A stretch of DNA of 64,000 nt from Trematomus loennbergii (taxonomy: Eukaryota; Chordata; Actinopteri; Perciformes; Nototheniidae): NCBI GenBank assembly GCA_012861695.1, contig JAAOOA010000183.1:315001-379000 (forward strand), written 5' to 3'. Shown here in pieces: positions 25,813-37,636 of the stretch. The notes under the pieces were generated by a model. It was not told where the DNA came from. It worked only from the letters and a program-made list of their open reading frames with translations, and did not search any database. The translations under genes and the position numbers were made by a program. The number at the start of each line of letters is the position of its first letter. Positions within the stretch are counted from its first letter, which is position 1.

Positions 25813-26711
25813 CTGTGGAGGAACCATGAAGCATTAGCTCACATTATGTCTGTCCACACAGAGACACACTCAGGGTGAAGGAGGACAGGGGAACAGGCTG
25901 GTGGTCCTGTGCGTCAGCGGGAACTTTGCACTACAGGAATACAGTGGAGGAAATAATGATTTGATCCCTTTCTGATTTTGAAAGTTTACCCACTATGGGC
26001 ATAAATATGTCTCATAATTATTTGTGTGAACAGAAAAATAATGTGTGTGTAAATATGTGATTTGTAAATGTAACACCATCCACAAATGCATTTAAAAGAT
26101 TTACAAACTCTCAAATAAATTTGCAAATGTAAAACGGATCTGCAAATATTTTTACAAATAAAAAAAAGATCTGTGAATATCTCTTTAACATTGACAACTT
26201 TCGATCAGGCATTTGTGAATCCATTTTGTATTTGTCGACCAAAAATGCGCTTGTGGATCTCAAATCTCTGCTTGTGGATCGTCTTTTTACACACACAGAG
26301 TTTTGAGACATACTTTCCGCCGGTCTCGGCTAAAATCTACTCGTGTCACTCGTTTATTTTCAGAAACCACGTGATGGCCTGCTGATGACGACATTTCTGC
26401 ATGATTTCAAAGTAAGAGCATGATGGTTTGTTTAATGCTCTGTTTTTGTATTATAATGAACAGCGGAACGTTAGATGCATTCTTCATCACCATCATCATC
26501 ATGTTATAGTGATACAGTTAGTTTGTGTTAGTTTATTGGTTCAATACAGCATATATCGTATGCATTGATGTTGAAGTAGAGGCTATACGCCACGGGGAGC
26601 AGCTGGCAGCGAAGCAGCCCAGAGATAACTCTTTCTTCATTGTTTTTTGTGAATTCAGTCAAGCGGGTCAAAGTTACAAAGCACTTCACATCCAACACAC
26701 TCTCACTCCCT
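25813..26711. other. Upstream of visible NLR exons; no exon recognised
   Basis: The NLR start codon and any first exon should lie here or further right but I could not identify them. At 26040-26330 an AT-rich repeat-like stretch iterates fragments such as tttgtaaatgt, tgcaaata and cttgtggatc, suggesting a decayed interspersed element. Confidence 0.35.
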
Positions 26712-26925
26712 GAACGTCCAGGAGCGACGCTTGGTCAGGGTCCCGTGGCGTGCAGTTGGGACGCGCCGAGGCTCCTTCAGCTTCATAAACGGACGCAAAG
26801 AGCTTTCAACTGATTGCAATGTATTCCCATCGGCGGCGGTATTTGACGCTCAGGGAAGCACCGCATCGGTCCATGTCGGCGGCATTTAAAGGCAATGTGA
26901 GCGTCCATTCCCATTTAGACGCTTC
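26712..26925. repeat. Dispersed repeat A, inverted partner of 3217-3425
   Basis: This is the reverse-oriented copy of the element described at 3217-3425. It is followed directly by repeat C (26927-27053), which recurs at 35643-35735 and 37297-37345. Confidence 0.75.
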
Positions 26926-26926
26926 T

Positions 26927-27053
26927 TGTGAGACTTGTGTTTAGTTTCGGAAAAATGGTTCGTATCGTCAGTTAGCTGAGTTTCTTCCCGTTAAGTGGGT
27001 ATGACACATTAATAGGTTGTTAAATGTTAAGAAGCCCTGAGACACAGTTTCGT
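26927..27053. repeat. Dispersed repeat C, uninterrupted copy
   Basis: It begins agacgcttcttgtgagactt and ends gaagccctgagacacagttt. The same text, interrupted by a 1.56-kb TIR element, is found at 35643-35735 and 37297-37345. The present copy therefore preserves the empty insertion site (gacacattaataggttg). Confidence 0.85.
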
Positions 27054-27106
27054 TACTCATAATATCCACTAGTTACCTGTATAAAAGACACCTGTCCACA
27101 GATCAA

Positions 27107-27715
27107 TCAATCAGATTCCAACCTCTCCACCATGGGCAAGACTAAAGAGCTGTCTAAGGACCTCAGGGTGATATTGTAGACCTGCACCAGGCTGGGATCG
27201 GCTACAAGACCATCAGAAAGCAGCTTGGTGAGAAGGAGACAACTGTTGGTGCCATTATTCAGAAATAGAAGCAACACAAAATGGACATCAGTCGCCCTCG
27301 GTCTGGGGCTCCACACAAGATCTGGCCCCGTGGGGTATTGATGATCATGAGAAAGATGAGGTATCAGCAAAGAACTACACGGGAGAAACTTGTTAATGAT
27401 CTCAAGGCAGCTGGGTCCACAGTCACCAAGAAAACTATTGGTAACACACCGCACCATAATGGATCAAATCCTGCAGCGCCTAAAGGTCTCCTGCTCAAGA
27501 AGGAACATGAATGGCCGTCTGAAGTTTGACATCTGAATGATTCAGAGAAGGCTTGGGAGAAGGTGATGTGGTCAGATGAGACCAGAATCGCCATCTTTGG
27601 CATCAACTGGAGACGCCGTGTATGGAGGAAGAGATGCTGACTATAACCCCTAGAACACCATCCCCACGTCAAGCATGGAGGTGGAAACATTATGCTTTGG
27701 TGTTACTCTGCAAGG
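27107..27715 (+). pseudogene. Tc1-like transposase, dead copy
   Basis: Read across frames, the region gives [67 protein letters not shown]-like text and VMWSDETRIAIFGINWRRRV (first catalytic aspartate in the WSDE motif), ending near KHGGGNIMLWC. This is a fish Tc1/mariner DD34E transposase with in-frame stops (for example near 27177 and 27268) and indels. The C-terminal part with the last catalytic residue is absent; different sequence follows 27715. No TIR was found. Confidence 0.8.
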
Positions 27716-28329
27716 AGACAGAAGACAGTGGCTCAACATTGAAGTTACCCTGATTTGGATGAAAGTCGGTGCATTGAGAGAGGGTGCCTCACCGGTGACT
27801 TACCTAAAGTCACGTGCATGTATCCCTTGGCATATGGGAGATATGAGCCTGTACATTTCAAATACATAACTGCATTGTCTCGGGTATTTGAAGTGTAGAG
27901 TACTGTATCTCAACAATGCATTGAGACAGGAAGGTGACACCTGGACTGTGCTATCTTGGCCACCCTATGATTTATTGGTGTGAAAATGGAGTGAATTGGA
28001 CAATTACAAAATTCTAGAAGTCTTGCATGGCCGACAAACTTGGTCCAGGGACACATTGGGTCCTTTGGATCACACCCACAACGTTTGGGGGCCATGCACA
28101 CCTGCTTTGGACCCCTCTGGGTCTGGGTGTTTTAGGAGCGCCCAGCCATTTCCGGGACTTTTGGGCGAAACCGGCCTTGAGTTATGGCATTTTGGGGCGA
28201 AGTGGGAGTTTTGGGCAGAATGGGCCTTTAGCCCCCAATAAGGGGTCCCACGAAGTGGACTCGGGGTACTTGAAGCGTACGGGGCCGCATGCACGTAGCA
28301 CCCCCAACAGCCAAAAGCGTGTTGGTGCA
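27716..28329. other. Gene-free stretch, unknown
   Basis: No domain or exon recognised. GC-rich text (gggccatgcacacctgct, ggcgaaaccggccttgagtt) may be a decayed repeat, but I found no second copy in this window. Confidence 0.3.
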
Positions 28330-29660
28330 GCGCCCCGGCCACTTCCTGCCGGCATCAGGCAATTTGTATACAAAGTGGCCGTAGTGGTCCATCGCTAGGG
28401 ACAGCCTGAGTTTTCAGATGGAGTTTCACTGCCCCTCCCAGTGTGGACGTTCACAACTAAACACTTTGGACATGAGGAGGGGTCGGACAACACTTTATAC
28501 AAACTGGTTTTATTCTATCATAACCGGACTCTTACTATGAGTTACAGCTTACTTCTGATCAGCAGATGGAGGTCGTCCTTTAAAGTCTATGAAGTCCCTT
28601 CGACCAGTCGCTCTTTAGGGACAGACAGCTGGGAGAGTCTGGTCTCTGCTGCTGGACCCTGAAACAGAAACAGATGCATACATTGGCGTTGCCTTCACTT
28701 CATACCGACTACTTTTGTTGTAAGATTAAAGTTAGTTTATTAATAAAGCACATTTCAGACACAGAGGGAATTCAAAGTGCTTTACATAGGCATTAACACA
28801 TAATCATTTAAATACATAAAGAGATAAATAAGCGCCCCGGCCACTTCCTGCCGGCATCAGGCATTTGTATACAAAGTGGCCGTAGTGGTCCATCGCTAGG
28901 CACTCTGTACATGTCCGGGAAGAAACCCATGTTACGGCTGTCTATAAGTAGGCCCTTTCACTAACTCTCACTGTTAAAATAAACCTACCGTTAAAATGAT
29001 AGACTGTTCATTTCTTTGTAAGAGGGCAAACTTACAAAATCTGCAAGGAATCAAATAACTATTTCCTTCACTGTATTTATTTCCAGCTACTGTTGAAGAC
29101 CAGAGGATTCTGTCCATCCTTCATTCTGGTCTTCCTGAAACGTGGCTGTGTGGATAGACACTGGACTCTGCAGCTGGCTAACAGCTGTTCATCAGGAAAG
29201 GAAAGACCTAGGGACAGTTCTTACACCAGCCCCCGTTACCCCCCCAGCTCCACCTCCAGCACCATAGCAGGGGTCAGGGTTCACCTGGCAGTAGAGCTGG
29301 TTGTGACTTTGATGAAGGCTCAGTCTCCTCCATCAGAAGTGTTTGTGAGATGGTGGAACAGCTTCTGGACAGCCTGAGTTTTCAGATGGAGTTTCACTGC
29401 CCCTCCCAGTGTGGACGTTCACAACTAAACACTTTGGACATGAGGAGGGGTCGGACAACACTTTATACAAACTGGTTTTATTCTATCATAACCGGACTCT
29501 TACTATGAGTTACAGCTTACTTCTGATCAGCAGATGGAGGTCGTCCTTTAAAGTCTATGATCGTCCTTCGAGGTCGCTCTTTAGGGACAGACAGCTGGGA
29601 GAGTCTGGTCTCTGCTGCTGGACCCTGAAACAGAAACAGATGCATACATTGGCACGCTGG
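28330..29660. repeat. Two pairs of direct repeats (28330/28832 and 28399/29369)
   Basis: A 70-bp block starting gcgccccggccacttcctgc occurs at 28330-28400 and 28832-28902. A roughly 290-bp block starting gacagcctgagttttcagat occurs at 28399-28688 and 29369-29655, nearly identical apart from a small indel near 28592/29563. The arrangement suggests a local segmental copy event or a transposon with repeated ends. The open frames in it are not recognisable proteins. Confidence 0.8.
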
Positions 29661-29724
29661 AGAAAAATGATGAAATATATGTTTAATTTAAAGTCATTTT
29701 ATATAACCATGTAGTGGTATAAAT

Positions 29725-30456
29725 TAGGGGTGTCACGGTTCACAGAATTCACGGTTCGGTACAACAAGAAAAAGCTAAAGAAAGTCCCAAATGCATAATT
29801 CCAAGGTTGTTGTTATTTATTTTTGAACAGTAGTGCAAGTTTCAGTATAAAAATAAGGAACTCTAACATTTTGAATAATGAACTGTATTACACAGTTAAA
29901 AACAAACCCCAAACAGTAGCACACACACTCAGATGGCCGTATTATCTATAATGGCTGATGTCAAACAAAAAGTTTTCATCAAGCTGTAAAACTAAAAAGA
30001 ATGTCTTGAAAATATTACAAAATAAATAATAAGACAGTGTTTCAAAGGCGCATAGCCTATATATGGAAATAGCTTCCATTATTTATTTTGGTCTCTTGGC
30101 TTTCATGTCTATTGGCTCGTTATTGGAGTCCACAGGGAACCAGAAATGTTCCCACACAGCTGATTTCAAAGAAGCAGGTGGGTTCTAGCTCCTGTGTGTT
30201 ATCTGAAATCGCCATATTCATTTTTTCTTCTTGTATTTTGTTCTTTTGTTGTGTTTCTTCTTGTTCTTCATTTGTTGTTTAAGGGCGGCTGGCAAACAGC
30301 TTGTAGGCGCAATACCGCCCCCTGGATTATATATAGTGTAATGGATACTGCCCTGAGTGACAGACTTTTTTCCCACTCATAAAAAAAGGCGTATTCGTCG
30401 TGTGACTGCATGAACCGTGACGGTTCAGGACGAATACGGATACCGTTACACCTCTA
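29725..30456. mobile_element. hAT MITE with intact TIRs and 8-bp target duplication
   Basis: The termini taggggtgtcacggttc (29725) and ataccgttacacctcta (ending 30456) are imperfect inverted repeats, and the element is flanked on both sides by the identical octamer GTATAAAT (29717-29724 and 30457-30464). An 8-bp duplication is the hAT hallmark. The 732-bp interior has no transposase; around 30225-30320 it contains a second, SINE/MITE-like piece ending accgccccct. Confidence 0.85.
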
Positions 30457-31105
30457 GTATAAATCCATCTGTATTGCCGATGTGTGAACAGACTGTAATT
30501 AAAATGTAAAACTTAAACGTTCTCGAGTGTCCTATATCAGCTGCTCTCTATGTAAAGGACTTGTGAAGACGTGAAGTTTATCTACAAAGTGCCTGTCCTC
30601 TCTTCAGCTGCCCTACAGCCAGCAGTGTGAAGCTAATGTAAAAACATCTGTCTTTATTGGATAACAGCGAGTTCATGCAGACTCCGGTCTGATCTGGCCG
30701 GTTAAGTGCTGAGCTTTCTGTTTGCAGATTTAAGTTACAGTTAGCTCGCTAATGTTACCGTAGCAAAAATACTACCTGAGCTGATAGTTGACTAGCTTAC
30801 AGTACATCGAAAATAACTAACAGTTGCTTTCTACTAGCCCAGAGCAACATGTTAACTGTAAGCTAAGCTAAGGTTAGCTAGCTAGCTGTTGGTTGCTTCC
30901 AGGGGTTGTGGGTACTGTAAGCTAGGAAAGGCTAAGCCTTCCCAAATATTTGTCACTGCATCCTGGTCGAATTAAAATATAATGTATAATGTTTGTGTCT
31001 TTGACATTAGCGCTGCTATGCAGCCACTTGACGGCGTGCAAGCGCCTGCGCAGGCATGTTTGTGTCAAGCGGCTTGTGATCATCACATCACGACAGCGAA
31101 GCCTC
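30457..31105. other. Intergenic, nothing recognised
   Basis: Unique-looking sequence with the hexamer-like run gttagctagctagctgtt near 30870. No exon found. Confidence 0.35.
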
Positions 31106-31395
31106 GAAAATGGATATAATAATAATAATAAATGATATTTATATCGCGCTTTTCTACAACTCAAAGACGCTTTACAGTATGAGGGAGGGTAGACAAACTA
31201 GGACAGGCAAAAACAAAAAACATAACAAATAAAATAAACAGAAAAGGCAGTCAAGAGGAAGTTGATTGAGGGGGGGGGGCTTATGGATAGACAGAGTTGA
31301 AGAGATGGGTTTTGAGGCGGGACTGAAAGACTGTGAGGGACTCGGAATCACGAAGATCTTGGGGGAGGGAATTCCAGAGCCTAGGGCTGCGTCTC
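31106..31395. repeat. Fish interspersed repeat (LINE 3'-end type)
   Basis: The text tatttatatcgcgcttttct, aactcaaagacgctttacag and gggttttgaggcgggactga followed by ggaattccagagcct is a common fish repeat, recognised from memory. The exact family is uncertain. Confidence 0.5.
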
Positions 31396-31493
31396 AGGTC
31401 TGTTATTTTCATTTCCTCGCTCCTCGGTCCTCGGTCTCACCGGAAGTTGATTTGTCTGCGCCATCTTGAGTAGCGTCCCATGGCTCTTATTTC

Positions 31494-31660
31494 TGCTGGA
31501 GGAGCGAGGAGCGAGGAGCGAGGAGCGAGGATCGAGGAGCGAGGAGCGAGGAGCGAGGAGCGAGGAGCGAGGACGAGGAGCGAGGAGGAGGACGAGGAGC
31601 GAGGAGCGATAATGGAGGAGCGATAATGGAGGAGCGATAATGGAGGAGCGATAACCGAGG
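31494..31660. repeat. Short tandem repeat of gaggagcgag type, then ggagcgataat
   Basis: About ten copies of a 10-bp gaggagcgag-like unit pass into three or four copies of ggagcgataatg. The two unit types share the ggagcga core, so the second probably grew from the first. Confidence 0.9.
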
Positions 31661-33000
31661 TGCAGGTCTCCCTTGAAAAAGAGATCTATGATCTCAATGG
31701 GACCATCTGGTTAAATAAAGGTTTGAAATGAACCACCAGACCATCCGATGAAATCCTCAGATACTCGCCCCGCCCCCTTACTGTGTATCGCTCACTGATT
31801 GGACGATGCAGCATGCACTGATCTGATGCTTCTTGACATGAGAGCAGTTTCCCAGCGAGTGAAGAAAACACATGAAACTCACGGGACTCACTCCTCAGTT
31901 CATACTGTGTTCTGTTTCAATGAATGCATCATTCAGTTACAAATATGTGATATATCTGAACAACAAAGTGGACAAAAATCATTTTATTCATTTATTGGAA
32001 ACATTTTCATGATCGCTTTTTTCGTTTATACATTTTAAGAATGGCGTTTATCTTTTTTGAGAATGAGTTCTTATTTAATGTATTTGGGTCTACAACAGAT
32101 GATACACATGTATATGTCAGTAAATGTGTACTAACAGAGGCGGGGTGTTTGTGAAAACAACGGGGACAGAGCTGCTGTCAGACGATCAGCTGTGCGGCGT
32201 CATCACAAACGGACGTGGCTTCACGTGACGCTCCGGAGGAAAGGACGTCCCATTGCTCTTAAAACTCATTTCCCTGCTTCTCGTGGTTTCCTTGCGTCTC
32301 TCCATGCTTCCTGGTGGGAGGGACTAGACGCAGGGAAACCACGCAAGTGAGGGACGCAAGGATTCCATTTAACCGACCTGAGAAGCAGCCTAGGAGCTGC
32401 CACTGAGAAGGCTCTAAGGGAGATGAAGTGGGATCGTTCAGTGAGGTAGGACTGGAGCCATCTGAGTGCAGTACCTTGAGTCCTGAGGGCAAATGTTATC
32501 ATGCTGAGTGAACCTGAGTTACAAAAACTTCAACTTTAAATAATACTTGTAAACTCTGAATAATCCGTTGCATTAAATTGATAACATGCGTCAGCCTCGG
32601 CATTGTATGTAACACGCATGCGGACAATGCAAATTAATCATCTAACGTTAGTCTCTGTCTCAGACGGTCTGTCGCCACCATTTTTGATGCATATTTCATA
32701 TTTAACGTTAGTTAGTTTTAGGGAAATCTTTAGCATGTTAGCGAGCTAGCTAGCCAGCCGCGGGTTGGAAATTAAGAGCTGCCCGAGTGAAATAGCGAGT
32801 ATTTGAAGTAGGGTTGAGACTAAAACTCGGCTGAAATTAGTATCCGGTACGGATAATGTACTTTTTACAAGTAAAATTATTTTTTACGAGAAAAAGTTGG
32901 GAGGCAGAGTTTCGTAACATCGTGGGACCGCCGCGGCAAAATGAATATAATTCAAATGGGCCCACTTTGAAATAAATAAAACATATAGCTGCACCCTAAA
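31661..33000. other. Intergenic, nothing recognised
   Basis: Around 32245-32480 there are partly palindromic stretches (gtttccttgcgtctctccat and gggaaaccacgcaagtgagg) suggestive of a transposon end. No exon found. Confidence 0.35.
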
Positions 33001-33948
33001 AAGAGTTAAAGGTCCCATGTCATGCTTTTCCGGTTATTACCCGTCCCCTTGTGTGTTATGTAGCTTTCTATGCATGTAAACAGTCTGCAAAGTCACAAAC
33101 CCTAAAGTACACCCTGTAGGGAGTAAAACTCTGGCACAGAAAAGACGTGTCTATGCTGCCCCAGAACGCCTCGTTGGAGATTTTCTTTTTCCATTGTTTT
33201 CTTCCGGGAACCAAGTGACCAGTGACGTGCGGTGAGGTTCATGGCTGGTGAGGCACTGACTCACTGAGTCAGATTTACAAATATTATATTTTGACCTTAA
33301 TCGAAATATTCGGTTATTTTCAAAAGCTTTTTTAGTCTGATGCTTCGATTCATTTTAAACAGACCGTTCAACAAAAGGATACCCACAATCTAAATATTGG
33401 ATTGTTCTTTCTTAGTAAGATCCCATTTTCATTACAAATGTGGTCTTACCTTGACTTGAAGATGAAGTCCATGCTATCCTTCTGGACAACAATCTCTATT
33501 ACTGTTTTGTAAAAGTCCTCCTTATCTTCCTGTAGTTTCAAAAGTCTAGTTTGTTGTTTGCGTCTACCGTCTCTGCGTAGAATAACAGTAGCAACAAGAA
33601 CCTGTGGGCTCACGTGCGCCCCCTGCAGTGCGGCAGAGGTTATGGCTGCCTCCCCTGGTGCTTTTTTCATTGCCGTTGTACGATGAGACCAGCGAGCCTA
33701 AATATCATATATACGTGAAATAAGTTATTTAGAGACTATGCACTGTAAGACCTAACATTACAAGCTTCTGAAAGAAAATGGGTTGTTTTAACTCAAACAT
33801 TTAAAAAAGTTAATTCACCGCTAATGTTTTGATGACTATGAACTGATTTTTAATATTGTGTATACAGTGTTCAACCACTTTGGGTCATATTGGTGATTGT
33901 ACTCAAACATTTTTACTGAATCTGTCTGACGCTGGTCTGACGTCATCA
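33001..33948. repeat. Decayed interspersed repeats
   Basis: The stretch near 33008 (aaaggtcccatgtcatg) is a common fish repeat terminus; its reverse complement ends a repeat at 42238-42255. Near 33222 a second terminus type (cagtgacgtgcggtgaggtt) begins. The minus-strand open frame 33446-33670 has no recognisable domain. Confidence 0.45.
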
Positions 33949-34848
33949 GAGATGGGGTCGTTACTAAAAAAAAGTAATATATTACATATTACATATTACT
34001 TAAAAAAAAGTAATATATTACACTACTTCGTTACTCTCTACATAAAGTAACTCGTTACTTTACTCGTTACTTTACTCTCAGGGCCGGCCGCCCCTCCCTA
34101 CAGGCAGATCACGCAGACTGCTAAAGTTTCAAATGTTCTCTTTAGTTCAGTTTCCATTGTCGCATAAGACTGATCCAGATAGCTCTGACTATGGCTGTCC
34201 TCTGTCTCCTGCTATCTGTATTCAGTCTATCTCTGAACGATGCGATGGTGATTCCACTGTGCAAATGGGCAACATTACCTCTACTATGAAGGATGCTACA
34301 AGCCTGTCCATCTCTGCTTTGGTTACCGGTCCTCCAAATTCTAATTTGTGCTGCTTCGGAGTCGGCGGCGGCGCACTCACAACATCCTCACTCTGGGTTC
34401 GGGGGTCCTTAGCTATTAGCTTCACCTTAGCATGTGTTCTTTGCAGGTGTTTGTTGAGGTTTGACGTGGTGTTTGCAGCAGTGGATAACAGCTTCTGGCC
34501 TGGACACAGTTTGCACCTCACCGTCACATTCCTGTCTATTCTTCGGACCAACTCAAATAATGGGCATACCTCCACCCCTCGAAAGTTATCGCTGACTCAG
34601 CCATGTTTATGCAGCACTGCACGTGGAGATGTGGACGCGCAAGTCGCGCAGATTACGTACATATAAACCTGCGGCGGAAACCCCTCTTGTCTGTCAGTGT
34701 GATTATGACTGATTTTATAAAAGTAACGAGTAACGCGTGTCGGGGCAATGTTAGTAACTGTAGTGTGATTACTGAATTATAAAAGTAACGCGTTACACTA
34801 CTCCGTTACCGACAAAAGTAATATTATTACAGCTACACCCAACTCGTC
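33949..34848 (-). mobile_element. hAT element remnant encoding a BED zinc finger
   Basis: The ends show cagagatgggg on the left and acacccaactc on the right, with many taacgcgttac-like words inside, the pattern of fish hAT elements. The direct repeat cgtcatc occurs at both borders. On the minus strand 34575-34222 encodes a BED-type zinc finger: VTVRCKLCPGQKLLSTAANT then TSNLNKHLQRTHAK (Cys-Cys...His-His). The hAT catalytic core and dimerisation region are missing, so this is a deletion derivative. Confidence 0.7.
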
Positions 34849-35240
34849 ATCACGTATGTGCTCCGCCCCCGACGTGCCTAGACGTTCTCTCACCCATGCC
34901 TTCACCAGAGTCCGCCATTAGCTCCTCGCCTCGGTTGAAATCGCTCATACTTTTAAGAATACTTTCCCCACCTTGCTGATTGCACTCACTGCTGGAATCT
35001 TGATCCTTTTTTTGGCCGCACTACTCTGAGTTACGTCTTTCCTTTGCACAGTATTTAAATGATGTTTTATTAATTTCTGCATCTAATGCACTTTGTGTCG
35101 CATGGTGTGTTAGTTTGATTTGAGCTCTTGTTAGCTAGCCTACATTTAATATCTGCCTCACTTGAAAAATGATTTAACTTACGTGTGAGACAGTATTTCT
35201 ATATTGTTTTAAGTTATATCTCAAAGTGGAACGTTTGTGT
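34849..35240. other. Intergenic, nothing recognised
   Basis: AT-rich with no exon signals. It borders the left arm of a large inverted repeat. Confidence 0.35.
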
Positions 35241-35442
35241 TGCAAAAGTTCTCTGGAAAATTCGAACCTAAAATGGCGGCAGGCGGCGCGTTTTCTTTCT
35301 TCTTTTTTTTTTACCACATGTCTGGGCATGTTTTATTAACTTAGAGGCATAGAGGATTTACGTTCATTTGATCCACTACAATGTGCCATAACCGTGCGTT
35401 CTGCATGTTTGTAAAAGCAAGCTAACTTGAAACACTAGACTA
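35241..35442. repeat. Left arm of large inverted repeat
   Basis: This arm, ending cttgaaacactagact, is the diverged reverse complement of 37390-37590. It includes aaaatggcggc (35270-35280), a YY1-type motif, and ggatttacgttcatttgatc. Confidence 0.85.
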
Positions 35443-35642
35443 TTCATTTTACAAGGTAATTTATACCCCCCAGCGTTTTCAAATACATGTAACTTAGCAA
35501 AGGTAATGATCGCAGTGATGATACTAATACTTCTAGAATCTGTGGAATCTCAGCTTTAATCTGATATCTTGGATGTGCAGTTATGATAAGTAATAAAGTA
35601 TTTCTACCGTGAGTTAGGCATTTTTTCACTCAGGGCTAATTT

Positions 35643-37345
35643 AGACGCTTCTTGTGAGACTTGTGTTTTGTTTCGGTAAAAATGGTTCGTATCGTCAGTT
35701 AGGTGAGTTTCGTTAAGTGGGTATGACACATTAATCAGGGTTGCCAACTCTCACGCATCTGGCGTGTGACACACGCTTTCACTCTCAATCTCACGCTCTC
35801 ACGCTGCCCAAACTATTCTCACGCCAAAAACAAGAATACCGAAGACTAGAAACGGTTTTGAAAACTTTTGTCACGTAGTGATCGTCTTCTCAATAGAACA
35901 TCTTTGATAATGTCTTCTGGCCAATCAGAATCACGATAACGGCGTGGTGTTGTTGCAGGAAGTCCCGACGGAGAATACTTTTGCTGTAGTACATCTCTAT
36001 ACATCGATACAACATTACGTGTTGATAGAAATCAACACGTAATGAAATAAGACCCCACGGTTTGATGATTGATAGGTGTGTGGGCTGTCTTTCATTTGGA
36101 CACACAGAACAATGGGGGCTATCCACCCTTATCCACAATGTAAAGTCATTCAGCCTCTTCCCTCTTCTCTCTGTGAGGAGCAGCAGGTTCAGCTTTCAGA
36201 ACAAAGTCACACAAAACTAAAATGGCATTCATTTTTTTAAATATGTAGTAATAGATTTATTTATTTTTCTTCTCAAGAGAGTACCAGAATGTGTATTTAT
36301 GTTAGTATTTAAAAAATCTCCTGGGGGAGAATCCCCCCAGACCCCCTGCAGGGGTTGGGTCTTCAGCATGTCAACTCTTTCACCTGTGGGGAAATTGCAG
36401 GATTGGCTCCAGGTCGCCCTTTTTACTACAAGACAAATGTGCCTTTTTATTTCATACAGTTCAATTTGGATTGAGACAGGGAAATAATCTAAACCTCACG
36501 CGTGGCGTTTCACTGTCGGGGGGAGCGTGTATGTAATTACATTGCAAATACTGACTTGAGCCCCACCACTGTATGGGTTAGCCCTACCAGAGATTACCCA
36601 ACACAAACTCTGGAGCCGCAACTGCCGACCCGCATGGCGCATCAGATCTGAGATCCAGTAGAAATGATAAAAGTAAAAGTCTGCTGCTTATTGTTCTACT
36701 AGGCCGACATCGAGTCAAAGAGTATATGAGAGTGAGAGTGTGTTAATTAATATATTTGGCAGTTTGGAGTAAGTCTGTAGATTGTGTGTGTGTGTGTGTT
36801 TCATGTATAGGCCTCTCACGATAATTCATTTTGTTGGATACATTTTCCCGGAAATGATTGCGATAAACGATAATATTGTCGGCACCGTTGTATGACCATT
36901 TTAGACCACTGACATAATGATAATATATAATAATAATTCAAGTACATCCTTTCAAACTGCTCGTCACATCCTCATGTAAATGGAAATTATCGAGGTCAGA
37001 AAAGTTATTGAGTTCATTTTTATTTATCGTACGATAAGTCAATGAATTGCTTATCGCGACAGGCACACAATAAAACAGTGGAAACAAACATGTTTGACTT
37101 TCATTAGTGAATGAAACTGTGTGCCCTTTATAGTCTGTGTCCATTATTGTGTATATTGTATATATCCTATATATATGCTAAGGTCCCGCTGCTGACACGA
37201 TAGCAGTCATTTCGTGCGCATATGTGTAATTAAACCGAATTAAACCCATGATATCAAAATCTCACTCCAGCCAGGTACCCAAAGTTGGCAACCCTGCATT
37301 AATAGGTTTTTAAATGTTAAGAAGCCCTGAGACAAAGTTCGTGAA
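35643..37345. repeat. Dispersed repeat C, interrupted copy
   Basis: The two halves, 35643-35735 and 37297-37345, together equal the uninterrupted copy at 26927-27053. The interruption is the TIR element at 35736-37296. Confidence 0.85.
35736..37296. mobile_element. TIR DNA transposon, non-autonomous, perfect 13-bp TIRs
   Basis: The left end CAGGGTTGCCAAC (35736-35748) is the exact inverted repeat of the right end GTTGGCAACCCTG (37284-37296). The flanks repeat CATTAAT (35729-35735 and 37297-37303), a 7-bp target duplication, confirmed by the empty site near 27026. No transposase is seen in the 1561 bp. Next to the left TIR the word ctcacgc is iterated. Another element with imperfect TIRs appears nested at about 36815-37065 (ggcctctcacgataattcat and caatgaattgcttatcgcga). 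Superfamily not settled: hAT, P and Dada types are candidates. Confidence 0.85.
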
Positions 37346-37389
37346 CAAAAAGCCCTGGTACCGGGGGCTGCCCGGTTTAACAGATTAAT

Positions 37390-37590
37390 AGTCTAGTGTT
37401 TCAAGTTAGCTTGCTTTTACAAACATTCAGAACGCACGGTTACAACGTTAGTGGATCAAATTAACGTAAATCCTCTATGCCTCCAAGCTAATAAAACATG
37501 CACAGACATGCATGCAGTAACAAAAAAGAAGAAAAGCGCGCCTCCTGCCGCCATTTTAGGTTCGAAAATAGTGTTTCTCAGATCATTTTG
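37390..37590. repeat. Right arm of large inverted repeat
   Basis: Starts agtctagtgtttcaagttag and contains gccgccatttt (37547-37557), the mirrored YY1-type motif. It ends some 45 bp before the first SAMD3-like exon. Confidence 0.85.
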
Positions 37591-37636
37591 TGAAAACTTT
37601 GCAACCCAGCTAACCTTCAATGTTTTTTCTCTTTAG

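Noticed and set aside
29093..29377. 94-codon plus-strand frame near 29.1 kb
   Set aside because: No domain, no splice signals, and its 3' end falls in the duplicated repeat block.
35890..36138. 82-codon minus-strand frame inside the TIR element as a possible transposase
   Set aside because: No DDE/DDD motif, zinc finger or family similarity that I can recognise, and far too short.
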